Part shown: piece by piece, positions 55,466 to 63,552 of the stretch
How positions within the stretch are numbered: position 1 is the stretch's first letter
How the letters are laid out: each line of letters begins with the position of its first letter
DNA from: Hanamia caeni
GTDB lineage: Bacteria; Bacteroidota; Bacteroidia; Chitinophagales; Chitinophagaceae
Direction of reading: 5' to 3'
Length of the DNA stretch: 64,000 nucleotides
NCBI RefSeq assembly: GCF_003721595.1
Contig: NZ_RJJR01000005.1
Span: 124,001 to 188,000 of the forward strand
Notes under the pieces: model-generated
Seen by the model: only the letters and a program-made list of their open reading frames with translations
The model's database searches: none
Told to the model about the DNA's origin: nothing
Made by a program: the position numbers and the translations under genes

Positions 55466-58400
55466 ATGTTCAGTAATTTAAGGGTATTATTTAAAAGCTT
55501 TAGGTTGATAGCAGGATTTATATTTGTCCTGTTATCACAAAGCGCAACTGCACAAACATTTTCAATAAATGGAACAGTCATTTCAAAAAAAACCGGACAG
55601 CCCCTTGCCGCTGTAACCGTTGTTGATAAAGGGAGTAAGCAATCTGCGATAACCGATGAAAACGGAAATTTTCAATTGAATGTGGCAGGAAAAAGCGCAC
55701 TTGTTTTTTCATCTGTAGGTTTTAAGTCGCAGGAAATAAATGTTGGCCCCAACAACACTTCTATAAAAGTTTCTTTAGAAGAAGAAGAAAATGTTTTGAA
55801 CGAAGTAGTGATAACGGCCCTGGGAATTTCCAAAGAAAAGAAATCGTTAGGCTATGCAGTTCAGGAGCTGAAATCGAAAGATATTTCCGAAGCCAAAGAA
55901 ACCAATCTTGTAAATGAATTAGCGGGAAAAATTGCCGGTGTAAATGTTACGAACAGCCAGGGCGATATGGGATCGTCAAGAATTATTATTCGTGGCGAAA
56001 CTTCTATCGATGGAAATAATCAACCGCTGTTTGTAGTGGATGGCGTTCCGGTTGATAATTCGCAGTTGTTAGGAAATGCCAGCTCCAGGGATTTTGCCAA
56101 TGCCATTTCTGATATTAATTCAGAAGATATAGAATCCATCAGTGTGCTGAAAGGCCCGAATGCCGCGGCTCTTTATGGTTCACGTGCAGCAGCGGGAGTT
56201 ATTTTGATAAAGACAAAAAGTGGTAAAAATAAAAAAGGCCTTGGCATCACGCTTAATTCAAATACTACTTTTTCCAACTTATTGATTTTACCAACTTATC
56301 AAAATTCATTCGGACAAGGGTCTAACGGTAAGTTCAGTTTTGTAGATGGAAAAGGCGACGGAATAAATGATGGTGTGGATGAAAGCTGGGGGCCGGCACT
56401 GGACGGACAATTGATTCCACAATTTTATTCAAAAGGAGTTCCGGTGCCTTTTGTAGCGCATCCAAATAATGTTCGCAATTTTTTCAACACCGGGTATACA
56501 TTTAACAATGGCGTTGCCATTGCCGGTTCTGATGAAAAATATGACTTTCGTTTTTCTTATAATAATCAAAAGCAAACCGGTGTAATCCCCAATTCAGAAC
56601 AGGGAAAAAATTCATTTCTTCTAAATACAAGTTATCATATCACTCCCAGCTTAACCTTACACGCCATTGCTAATTATGTCCGTGATGATGCAGATAATCT
56701 TCCCGGTTCCGGTGGAAAAAGATCAACGAGTACGATGCTTCAATTCACGTGGTTTGGCCGGCAGGTTGATATCAGCCAGTTAAAAAATTACCGTGATGCT
56801 GATGGAAATACTTTTAACTGGAACAATAGTTATTACAGCAATCCATATTTTGTTGCTTATGAAAATACAGTAGGACAGAGGCGCGACCGCATCATTGGAA
56901 GCGTTGAATTGAATTATCAAATCGGTAAAAATTTCGTTGCCAATTTGCGTAGCGGAAATGATTATTACACAGACCGCAGAAAATTAAAAATTGCCTACGG
57001 CACCAGCGGAACGCCTTATGGTTCTTATGAAGAAGATGCTTATACCTTAAGCGAAAACAATACAGAAGCAACACTTGATTTTAATAAAAAAATTAATAGT
57101 GATTTTTCAATAGATATTTTGGGAGGGGGAAACATCCGCAGCAACAGTTATGAAGAAAATGATCAGGTGGCTCCTAAGCTTGCTGTGGCCGGGGTTTACA
57201 CGCTAAGTAATTCACGCGACCCGCTCATATCATCCAACTATTTCAGCAGATTAAAAACCTATAGTTTATTTTCTTCTGCGCAAATAGGCTTTAGAAATTA
57301 TGCATACCTAAATCTTACAGCGAGGAACGACTGGTCGTCTTCTTTACCCGCAGAAAATCTATCCTATTTTTATCCTTCAATAAATGGAAGCCTTATTTTA
57401 ACCCAGGCGCTGGATATTAAAAGTGATGTTTTAAGTTATCTGAAATTACGCGGTGGATGGTCAAAGGTCGGTAAGGCAGCAGATGCATATCAACTGATAA
57501 ATGTTTATAATTTCACCGCGCCTTTTGGTTCCAACCCGCAGCAAAGCGCGGCAAGCAAAGATCTTAATCCGAATTTAAAACCAGAAACCACCACCTCTGC
57601 AGAAGCAGGTGCGGAAGTAGGTTTATTCAATGATGCGCTACACCTTGATTTGAGCGTTTATAATATGAACAGCATTGATCAGATTTTAAGCGTGGATGTA
57701 AGCCCATCAACAGGCTATACCAAAAAATTAATAAACGGCGGCAAAATAAATAATAAAGGTTTTGAAGCGCAGGCAGCCATTAAAATTATCAAAAACAGCC
57801 AATTTAGATGGGACGTTAATTTAAATTATTCACAGAATCACAGTGAGGTGTTAGAACTGGATAAGGAAGGCAGATTACAGAGCTATGTTTTAGGCTCAGA
57901 CCGCACGGTGCAGGTGCTTGCTGCAGTTGGCCAGCCTTATGGAACCTTGTTTGGCAACGCTTATTTACGCAATGCTTCCGGGGAAATAATTGTAAAGGCA
58001 GATGGAACGCCAGCCATAAATCCGACAAAACAATATCTCGGAAAATTTACTCCCGATTGGTTAGGGGGAATTAATAACAGCTTTTATTATAAAGGCATTA
58101 ATCTTAGTTTTCTTGTTGATGCCAGAATTGGCGGGTCAATTTATTCAAACACTAACCGCACCGGCACTTATACAGGCGTACTTGCAACCACAATGCCTGG
58201 TAGGGATGCCGCACATGGAGGATTAGCCTATTATTACCCAGATAATCAAACTTCTGAAGCTGCAGTGCAATTATCTGACGGAGCAACAACGGGGCCCGGC
58301 GGAGAAATGGTTTATCATGATGGAAATATTTTTCCCGGAGTAACACAGGATGGCAAGCCTAATACAACAATTTTGCCGGCACAGCAATATTATAAAGGAT

Positions 58401-58675
58401 TTACAAACGTAGATGAGCAATTTGTGTATGATGCATCTTTTGTAAAACTGCGTGAAGTAAAATTAAGTTACACTTTGCCATCAAGATGGATAGCAAACAT
58501 TGGTTTCCAAAGCGCCACTGTTTCTCTTGTTGGCCGCAACTTTTGGATCATCTATAAAAAAGTTCCCAACATAGATCCTGAAACCGCTTTCAACACCGGT
58601 AACGCACAAGGGCTTGAAGATTTAACTCTTCCAACCGTTCGCAATATTGGTTTTAATATCAACCTTAAATTTTAA
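55466..58675 (+). CDS. SusC/RagA TonB-dependent transporter under SAM riboswitch
   Basis: 1069 residues. Signal segment LIAGFIFVLLSQSATAQ, carboxypeptidase-like domain (TGQPLAAVTVVDKGSKQSAI), plug (VLNEVVITALGISKEKKSLG, IIIRGETSIDGNNQPLFVVD, ISVLKGPNAAALYGSRAAAG) and a barrel ending VRNIGFNINLKF. There is no STN domain, so regulation is likely through its RNA leader. SusD starts 5 bases after its stop and a TlpA-like gene follows. The SAM riboswitch suggests the imported substrate supplies sulfur, such as methionine, cysteine or a sulfur-containing peptide or conjugate (inference). Confidence 0.95.
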   Translation: MFSNLRVLFKSFRLIAGFIFVLLSQSATAQTFSINGTVISKKTGQPLAAVTVVDKGSKQSAITDENGNFQLNVAGKSALVFSSVGFKSQEINVGPNNTSIKVSLEEEENVLNEVVITALGISKEKKSLGYAVQELKSKDISEAKETNLVNELAGKIAGVNVTNSQGDMGSSRIIIRGETSIDGNNQPLFVVDGVPVDNSQLLGNASSRDFANAISDINSEDIESISVLKGPNAAALYGSRAAAGVILIKTKSGKNKKGLGITLNSNTTFSNLLILPTYQNSFGQGSNGKFSFVDGKGDGINDGVDESWGPALDGQLIPQFYSKGVPVPFVAHPNNVRNFFNTGYTFNNGVAIAGSDEKYDFRFSYNNQKQTGVIPNSEQGKNSFLLNTSYHITPSLTLHAIANYVRDDADNLPGSGGKRSTSTMLQFTWFGRQVDISQLKNYRDADGNTFNWNNSYYSNPYFVAYENTVGQRRDRIIGSVELNYQIGKNFVANLRSGNDYYTDRRKLKIAYGTSGTPYGSYEEDAYTLSENNTEATLDFNKKINSDFSIDILGGGNIRSNSYEENDQVAPKLAVAGVYTLSNSRDPLISSNYFSRLKTYSLFSSAQIGFRNYAYLNLTARNDWSSSLPAENLSYFYPSINGSLILTQALDIKSDVLSYLKLRGGWSKVGKAADAYQLINVYNFTAPFGSNPQQSAASKDLNPNLKPETTTSAEAGAEVGLFNDALHLDLSVYNMNSIDQILSVDVSPSTGYTKKLINGGKINNKGFEAQAAIKIIKNSQFRWDVNLNYSQNHSEVLELDKEGRLQSYVLGSDRTVQVLAAVGQPYGTLFGNAYLRNASGEIIVKADGTPAINPTKQYLGKFTPDWLGGINNSFYYKGINLSFLVDARIGGSIYSNTNRTGTYTGVLATTMPGRDAAHGGLAYYYPDNQTSEAAVQLSDGATTGPGGEMVYHDGNIFPGVTQDGKPNTTILPAQQYYKGFTNVDEQFVYDASFVKLREVKLSYTLPSRWIANIGFQSATVSLVGRNFWIIYKKVPNIDPETAFNTGNAQGLEDLTLPTVRNIGFNINLKF

Positions 58676-58680
58676 TAATC

Positions 58681-60117
58681 ATGAAACTTAAATATGCTTC
58701 TTTACTATTTTTCTCCATCCTTTTATTTTCAGTAACATCGTGCAAAAAAGAGCTGGTAAAGGTGAACAGAAATCCAAATGCAGCACAAATAGCTCAGCCA
58801 AATTATTTATTGACAGCGGCTACAAAATCTGCGATAGATGAATATTGGGCAATTACACGAGGTACCAACCCCAGTTCACTTTTTGTACAACACTGGGCGA
58901 TGATACAATACACCGATCCTGACCGGTATATTTTCACCAATAATGATTTCCAGGAATTGTGGACCGTGGAATATTCAAGCATTGTAAATCTTGATGAAAT
59001 AATTAACCTTGCTGATGAGCAGGAAAATCCAAACTACAAAGGGGTAGCGCTTGTTTTGCGCTCATGGGCTTTTTCATTGCTTACAGATGCCTTCGGTGAT
59101 ATTCCTTATTCGCAAGCCATCCAGATCGATAAATATCTGACACCGGCTTATGATGCGCAAAAAGATGTTTATGAAGGGATATTAGATGATTTAAAAACTG
59201 CACAGGCGGCTCTTGATCCAGATGGAAAAGCAATAGCAGGGGATATCATTTACAACAATAATATTTCTCTTTGGAAAAAGTTTGCGAACTCTCTGCGGTT
59301 AAGAATTGCACTTCGTATTTCAGATCGGGAACCTGAAATTTCAAAACAGGTTTTGGCAGACATTCAAAATGAAGGCGGCTCGTTTATTAGTAGTAACGAT
59401 GAAATTGCACAACTGGTGTATCTGAATTCCCCAAATCAAAATCCGATCAGTAATTATTTTGACACAAGGGATGATTATCGAATCAGTAAAACAATTGTTG
59501 ATAAATTAATTGAACTTCATGACCCGCGGTTACCAATTTATGCTAACAAAACAAAAGATCCAACTCCGCAGCAATATGTGGGGCTTCCGAATGGATTGCT
59601 GGTAGGTGATGCAAGTAGTTATGGATTTTCAAAAACCTCAAAGCCCGGTGATTATTTTAGCAATCCTCATGCTCCGGCAGTGATTATAAGTTATGCGGAA
59701 GTTTTGTTTGACAGAGCTGAAGCGGCTGCGCGTGGCTTCACGAACGAGAATGCAGGAGATCTATACAAACAAGCTATTCTTGCTTCTTTAGATCAATATA
59801 ATATTTCTAATGCAGATGCAACTGCTTACGTTAATTCTGCAGATGTAGAATATGATGCTGCCAACTTTAAGAAATCAATTGGCGAACAAAAGTGGATCGC
59901 CTTATTCGGCCAGGGTTTGGAAGCGTACGCTGAATGGCGCAGACTGGATTATCCACAGTTGCAACCTGCTGTTGCCGGGGTTTTGAACGGACAAATTCCT
60001 TTGAGATTTATTTATCCTGGAACAGAACAATCGCTAAATGGAAAAAGTTACCAGGAAGCGTTAAGTGACCAGGGGGCAGATGTATTGACCACAAGACTAT
60101 GGTTTGACGTTAAATAA
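58681..60117 (+). CDS. SusD_2-type outer-membrane lipoprotein
   Basis: 478 residues with lipobox Cys in LLFSVTSCKKELVKVNRNPN. SusD_2-type motifs: NPNAAQIAQPNYLLTAATKS, VALVLRSWAFSLLTDAFGDI, PYSQAIQIDKYLTPAYDAQK, then ISYAEVLFDRAEAAARGFTN, EQKWIALFGQGLEAYAEWRR and IPLRFIYPGTEQ. It forms the lid of the upstream SusC, five bases away. This SusD branch is widespread where substrates are not polysaccharides, in keeping with the riboswitch-based sulfur hypothesis. A 21-bp hairpin follows its stop. Confidence 0.95.
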   Translation: MKLKYASLLFFSILLFSVTSCKKELVKVNRNPNAAQIAQPNYLLTAATKSAIDEYWAITRGTNPSSLFVQHWAMIQYTDPDRYIFTNNDFQELWTVEYSSIVNLDEIINLADEQENPNYKGVALVLRSWAFSLLTDAFGDIPYSQAIQIDKYLTPAYDAQKDVYEGILDDLKTAQAALDPDGKAIAGDIIYNNNISLWKKFANSLRLRIALRISDREPEISKQVLADIQNEGGSFISSNDEIAQLVYLNSPNQNPISNYFDTRDDYRISKTIVDKLIELHDPRLPIYANKTKDPTPQQYVGLPNGLLVGDASSYGFSKTSKPGDYFSNPHAPAVIISYAEVLFDRAEAAARGFTNENAGDLYKQAILASLDQYNISNADATAYVNSADVEYDAANFKKSIGEQKWIALFGQGLEAYAEWRRLDYPQLQPAVAGVLNGQIPLRFIYPGTEQSLNGKSYQEALSDQGADVLTTRLWFDVK

Positions 60118-60120
60118 ACA

Positions 60121-60169
60121 AATACCGCCGTTTTTTATTTTACATAAAAAAATAAAAAACGGCGGTATT
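60121..60169. terminator. 21-bp perfect hairpin between SusD and TlpA-like genes
   Basis: Arms 60121-60141 and 60149-60169 are exact reverse complements with a 7-base loop; the base of the stem is GC-rich (ATACCGCCG) and the top is AU. A short T-run follows at 60175-60179. It may end or stabilise the SusC/SusD message. Confidence 0.75.
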
Positions 60170-60235
60170 AATGATTTTTCAACACAATGATTTGTGTCGT
60201 CTTTTAAAATGGTTTTAAAAAGAACAAAAAATATT

Positions 60236-61501
60236 ATGAAAAAAAGAGAAATGGTTCCTCATAAAATGGTATTTGGATTTTGCATTTTTGTTTTTGCTTT
60301 GGTTGCTGTCCGATGGTCAGAAAAGCCAACCCAATTGAAAAATGGTTTTTGGAGGGCAACGATTCAACGGCCGGATGGTCAACAGATTGTTTTTAATTTT
60401 CAAAGTAAAGATAGTGCCGGCAAAAAAATCATGTATGTCATAAACGGCCAGGAACATTTGTTGGTCGACAGCATTCAAACCCGTGCCGATTCTGTATTTA
60501 TCGAAATGCCATTCTTTGAATCAAGCTTCAAAGCAAAAATAAATAGCGCAGGAAACTTAGAAGGAATTTGGATAAAAAAGTATGGTGAAAGAATACAGGT
60601 CTTGCCTTTTGAAGCGGTGTATGATACGAAAGAAAGATTTCATGTTTCTGGTCCCCCGGTTGCAAATATTACCGGGAGATGGGTAACGGAATTTAAAACA
60701 AAAAATAATTCGGATACCATTGTTGCAGAATTCAAACAGAAAGGATCACATTTATCAGGAACCTTTCTGGATCCTACCGGCGATTATCGTTATTTAGATG
60801 GCGTGGTGAGTGGCGATAGTTTAAAATTATCCACTTTTGATGGGGCACATGCTTTTTTATTTACAGCAAAAATTGATAATGATAAAAAGATATCAGGAGG
60901 TAAATTTTATTCCGGCGCAAGAAGTATCAGTGATTGGAATGCCGTGAAAAATGCTAAAGCAGAAGTAGAGGATGGTTTTGGTGAAACAAAAATAAAAGCC
61001 GGTTCGGGTAAATTAAATTTCACCTTTCCAAACAGTACTGATGGAAGTGAAGTTTCTATTAATGATAAAAAATATGAGGGCAAAGTGGTAGTGATTCAAA
61101 TCCTGGGTTCATGGTGCCCGAATTGTATGGATGAAACAAAATTTCTGAGTGATTATTACGATGAAAATCACCAACGCGGAGTCGAAATAATCGGCCTCTC
61201 TTATGAGCGAACCACCGATTTTATTGAATCCCAGAAAGCGTTGCAGCCATTCAAAAAAAGATTCAATGTTAAATATCCCATCCTGATAACCGGCGTAACC
61301 GTTTCAGATTCTTTACGAGCTGAAAAAACGTTACCACAACTGGAATCAATAAATGCCTTTCCTACGACCATTTTCGTAGATAAGAAAGGGAACATCAGCA
61401 AAATCGAAAGTGGTTTCAACGGCCCGGCAACAGGAGAACATTACACGGAATTCAAAAAAGAATTCAATAAAATAATTGATGAATTGCTCGCGGAAAAGTG
61501 A
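60236..61501 (+). CDS. TlpA-like thioredoxin-fold protein, membrane-anchored
   Basis: 421 residues from ATG 60236; earlier GTG 60194 and ATG 60209 are alternatives. An N-terminal hydrophobic anchor (MVFGFCIFVFALVAVRW) is followed by ~220 residues of beta-type sequence (GFWRATIQRPDGQQIVFNFQ, NITGRWVTEFKTKNNSDT). The thioredoxin domain comes last: GKVVVIQILGSWCPNCMDET with Cys294 and Cys297, HQRGVEIIGLSYERTTDF, and FPTTIFVDKKGNISKIE with the cis-Pro position. It acts on disulfides outside the cytoplasm. It lies downstream of the SAM-riboswitch SusC/SusD pair and may share part of its transcript. Confidence 0.88.
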   Translation: MKKREMVPHKMVFGFCIFVFALVAVRWSEKPTQLKNGFWRATIQRPDGQQIVFNFQSKDSAGKKIMYVINGQEHLLVDSIQTRADSVFIEMPFFESSFKAKINSAGNLEGIWIKKYGERIQVLPFEAVYDTKERFHVSGPPVANITGRWVTEFKTKNNSDTIVAEFKQKGSHLSGTFLDPTGDYRYLDGVVSGDSLKLSTFDGAHAFLFTAKIDNDKKISGGKFYSGARSISDWNAVKNAKAEVEDGFGETKIKAGSGKLNFTFPNSTDGSEVSINDKKYEGKVVVIQILGSWCPNCMDETKFLSDYYDENHQRGVEIIGLSYERTTDFIESQKALQPFKKRFNVKYPILITGVTVSDSLRAEKTLPQLESINAFPTTIFVDKKGNISKIESGFNGPATGEHYTEFKKEFNKIIDELLAEK

Positions 61502-61556
61502 TGACTGCCTTATTTGATGCTACTAATCATCGCGTGGAAAAGCGTATGTGAAAAGA

Positions 61557-61583
61557 AGAGGTTGCCGTTGTAAGGCAACCTCT
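61557..61583. terminator. Bidirectional terminator hairpin
   Basis: Perfect 10-bp stem AGAGGTTGCC (61557-61566) and GGCAACCTCT (61574-61583), 7-base loop. Between the TlpA-like gene (+) and the DUF6799-like gene (-), T-rich on both exits. Confidence 0.8.
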
Positions 61584-61615
61584 TTGTGGAATAAATGAAA
61601 AACGAAAAAACCATC

Positions 61616-61933
61616 TTATTTTTCAGTTGTTTCCCCGATATTCCCGTCTGCGTCAATATACTGGCCATCTTTCAGGGCTTCTGTCTTGCCATTTTTTGTA
61701 ATCTCACCAGTGGTTTTTACCACAGTTCCATCAGATAGAGTTACGTCATTGGCCATCGCAGCGATGTTCCCGTTTTTGACGGTCCACATTTTACTGTTCT
61801 TGAAAACATACATGTCCTTCTGTTGCTGTTGCGTTTGTTCAGTAGGAGAGGTCGTTGAAGTGCCCGTGGAGTCCTGGGCAAAAGCGCCAAAAGAAAGCGC
61901 AGCGCCAATCATTGCTAAAAATACTTTTTTCAT
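61616..61933 (-). CDS. Small secreted DUF6799-like protein
   Basis: 105 residues. Signal peptide MKKVFLAMIGAALSFGAFAQ, then a Ser/Thr/Gln linker (STTSPTEQTQQQQ). The mature domain has MWTVKNGNIAAMANDVTLSD, GTVVKTTGEITKNGKTEALK and DGQYIDADG, matching the repeated Gly-Asn/Asp pattern I associate with DUF6799 proteins of Bacteroidota. Its role is unknown; it is periplasmic or surface-exposed. It is convergent to the TlpA-like gene. Confidence 0.7.
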   Translation of the reverse strand: MKKVFLAMIGAALSFGAFAQDSTGTSTTSPTEQTQQQQKDMYVFKNSKMWTVKNGNIAAMANDVTLSDGTVVKTTGEITKNGKTEALKDGQYIDADGNIGETTEK

Positions 61934-62256
61934 GGTTGTTTGTTTTAACGGTTAGGGTTTAGATTAAGTTTACCTGATAAGTCTAAAACCATACCAAAGC
62001 TTTGGACGGATTCAATTGTTGGCAAATCCTTTAGAAAAATGAATGCGTTATTATTTCAAACTTTTACCCCTCATGCCCAATAAAATACCTGTCATTCCGT
62101 GGTTATTATTTTGGTAAGAATAACGGGATTTCTCCCTCCTGGCTGGTCTCCTCACCCGACATTTAAAAGATCCGTATCTGAGAAAAATGTAGGCGGTTTT
62201 TAAATATTTAGGAGTACGAAAGAAAAAATCCGATAATAATTAAGTGATTATAAAAC
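61934..62256. other. Gene-free stretch, 323 bases
   Basis: Upstream region of the DUF6799-like gene. On the minus strand AAGCTTTG near 61996-62003 is one base off the -7 consensus, with a possible -33 TTG further out. No coding remnant before the transposase scrap at 62257. Confidence 0.4.
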
Positions 62257-62484
62257 AGAACAAGAAGACAGAATTATATCTTCTGGCAAAGAGACCCTTT
62301 GGCAATATTGATAACCGGCAGAAAGATGGCCAGGAGAAAAATTGGATTATTTGCATTACAGCCCTCTTCAATCCCATTTGCAATTTTGTAAAGATCCAAT
62401 TGACTATAAGTTCTCATCTCCCCGGTTTTACGAAACAGGGAAAGATAAATTTAACCTCATGACTTACTATACGGATAAATTATG
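62257..62484 (+). pseudogene. Y1 (IS200/REP-type) transposase remnant, C-terminal end
   Basis: Two frames together give a transposase tail. From 62257 the frame reads into YIFWQRDPLAILI (to ~62313). After a frameshift, KLDYLHYSPLQSHLQFCKDP continues with IDYKFSSPRFYETGK and MTYYTDKL before a TGA at 62482-62484. The order FWQRD, then LDYLHxxPLQ, then DYKFSSxxFYE is the C-terminal signature of Bacteroidota Y1 transposases of the REP-associated type. The catalytic HUH and Tyr part is missing, so it is dead. Confidence 0.6.
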
Positions 62485-62574
62485 ATTGAGAAATGTAGAA
62501 TGGGGACACCCGCCACAAAGAGGGGAATACTTTTAAATGAAATGAACATTTATTACTTTAGTAAAAAATTGCGT

Positions 62575-63342
62575 ATGAGAAAAATACTATTTATTCTATG
62601 GGTATTGCCTATACTTGGATATGGCCAAAATATAGAAACAGTAAAAAATCCTCACTATAAAAAGCAAAAGATAGAGGGACTTGGAAATCTGAAGATCAAT
62701 AAAACTAATATAAGTATAATTGACAGCCTTTCTAAATTGCCAGATGTGAAATATGATTATACAGCGTATACTTTGGGAAATATTCCGTTAAAGAATGCCG
62801 AATCTACCTCGCTTACAGAAATGTATGAATTAAAAAAAGATTCTTCGACTTTAGAAAAAGAATTTGACACACATGCTGTTTATGCAAAAAATGTAAAAGT
62901 GTTTTATCTAAATTATTTTCAGGCAGGTGGAATAGATGTCAATAATATTTACTTAACGTTTCATAATGGCATTTTGATAAAAATAGAGATTGGGTTACAA
63001 GGTTTACACAATGAGGTTGATAATGCTTTTCTTACAAAATACGGGATGCCTGTAAAAATAACGACAATCACAAAGCCTATCACTTGTCAGAATGGATTTG
63101 GGGCCGTTTTTTACTATAAAGATGAATATATTTCATCATATTGGACTTCTGAGATTAACAATGTGGTTGCAGAAAAAACTTCCTCCACTTATTATATAAA
63201 CTGTAAACCAGTTTATTCTTTTAGCTTTTCCATTTTTGATGAAAAAAAAATGAACTTAATCAATGCAGAACAAGAAAAAAATATTAAAGTGATTGATTCT
63301 TTAAAGAATACGATTCCAAAGGAAAAATTGAAGGATTTTTAA
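62575..63342 (+). CDS. Secreted protein of unknown function
   Basis: 255 residues from ATG 62575 (MRKILFILWVLPILGYGQ, a signal peptide). A Met at 62482 would add 31 residues that overlap the transposase remnant, and is rejected. The mature protein has NPHYKKQKIEGLGNLKINKT, TLEKEFDTHAVYAKNVKVFY, DNAFLTKYGMPVKITTITKP and a Lys/Glu-rich end (INAEQEKNIKVIDSLKNTIP). I recognise no family. It sits beside the transposase remnant and the GH18 scar, and its AT-rich composition could reflect transfer (inference). Confidence 0.65.
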   Translation: MRKILFILWVLPILGYGQNIETVKNPHYKKQKIEGLGNLKINKTNISIIDSLSKLPDVKYDYTAYTLGNIPLKNAESTSLTEMYELKKDSSTLEKEFDTHAVYAKNVKVFYLNYFQAGGIDVNNIYLTFHNGILIKIEIGLQGLHNEVDNAFLTKYGMPVKITTITKPITCQNGFGAVFYYKDEYISSYWTSEINNVVAEKTSSTYYINCKPVYSFSFSIFDEKKMNLINAEQEKNIKVIDSLKNTIPKEKLKDF

Positions 63343-63378
63343 AAAATATGTAACTTAACCAATTTGAATATTATTTTT

Positions 63379-63426
63379 TTATTCCGATTCATTCCTACTT
63401 TCCTCAATTATATTCAATAATCCATG
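63379..63426 (-). pseudogene. Orphan GH18 chitinase tail, last 15 codons
   Basis: Minus strand reads HGLLNIIEESRNESE then TAA. It parallels the end of the GH18 gene 170 bases away (DGLLNIIDERRSETDKN...), with 26 of 28 bases identical over the core. Upstream of the Gly codon the similarity stops at the REP-like palindrome. It is a leftover of a duplicated GH18 gene. Confidence 0.6.
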
Positions 63427-63431
63427 TCTTA

Positions 63432-63456
63432 GCCGAGTCTCCGCAGGAGACTTGGC
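63432..63456. repeat. REP-like palindrome
   Basis: GCCGAGTCTCC (63432-63442) and GGAGACTTGGC (63446-63456) form an 11-bp stem (one G-T pair) with a 3-base loop. It adjoins the orphan GH18 tail and lies 1 kb from a Y1 transposase remnant, the enzyme class that mobilises such palindromes. Confidence 0.6.
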
Positions 63457-63552
63457 ATGAAGTCAGATTATTTTGCGAATAATATTACGAAACTCTTGAT
63501 TTAAAAGCCAAAATAAAAAAAGGTAATGAATGTCTGTTTACTATAGGTTTTT

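Noticed and set aside
62244..62462. 72-codon plus-strand frame
   Set aside because: Runs through the transposase remnant in the wrong frame.
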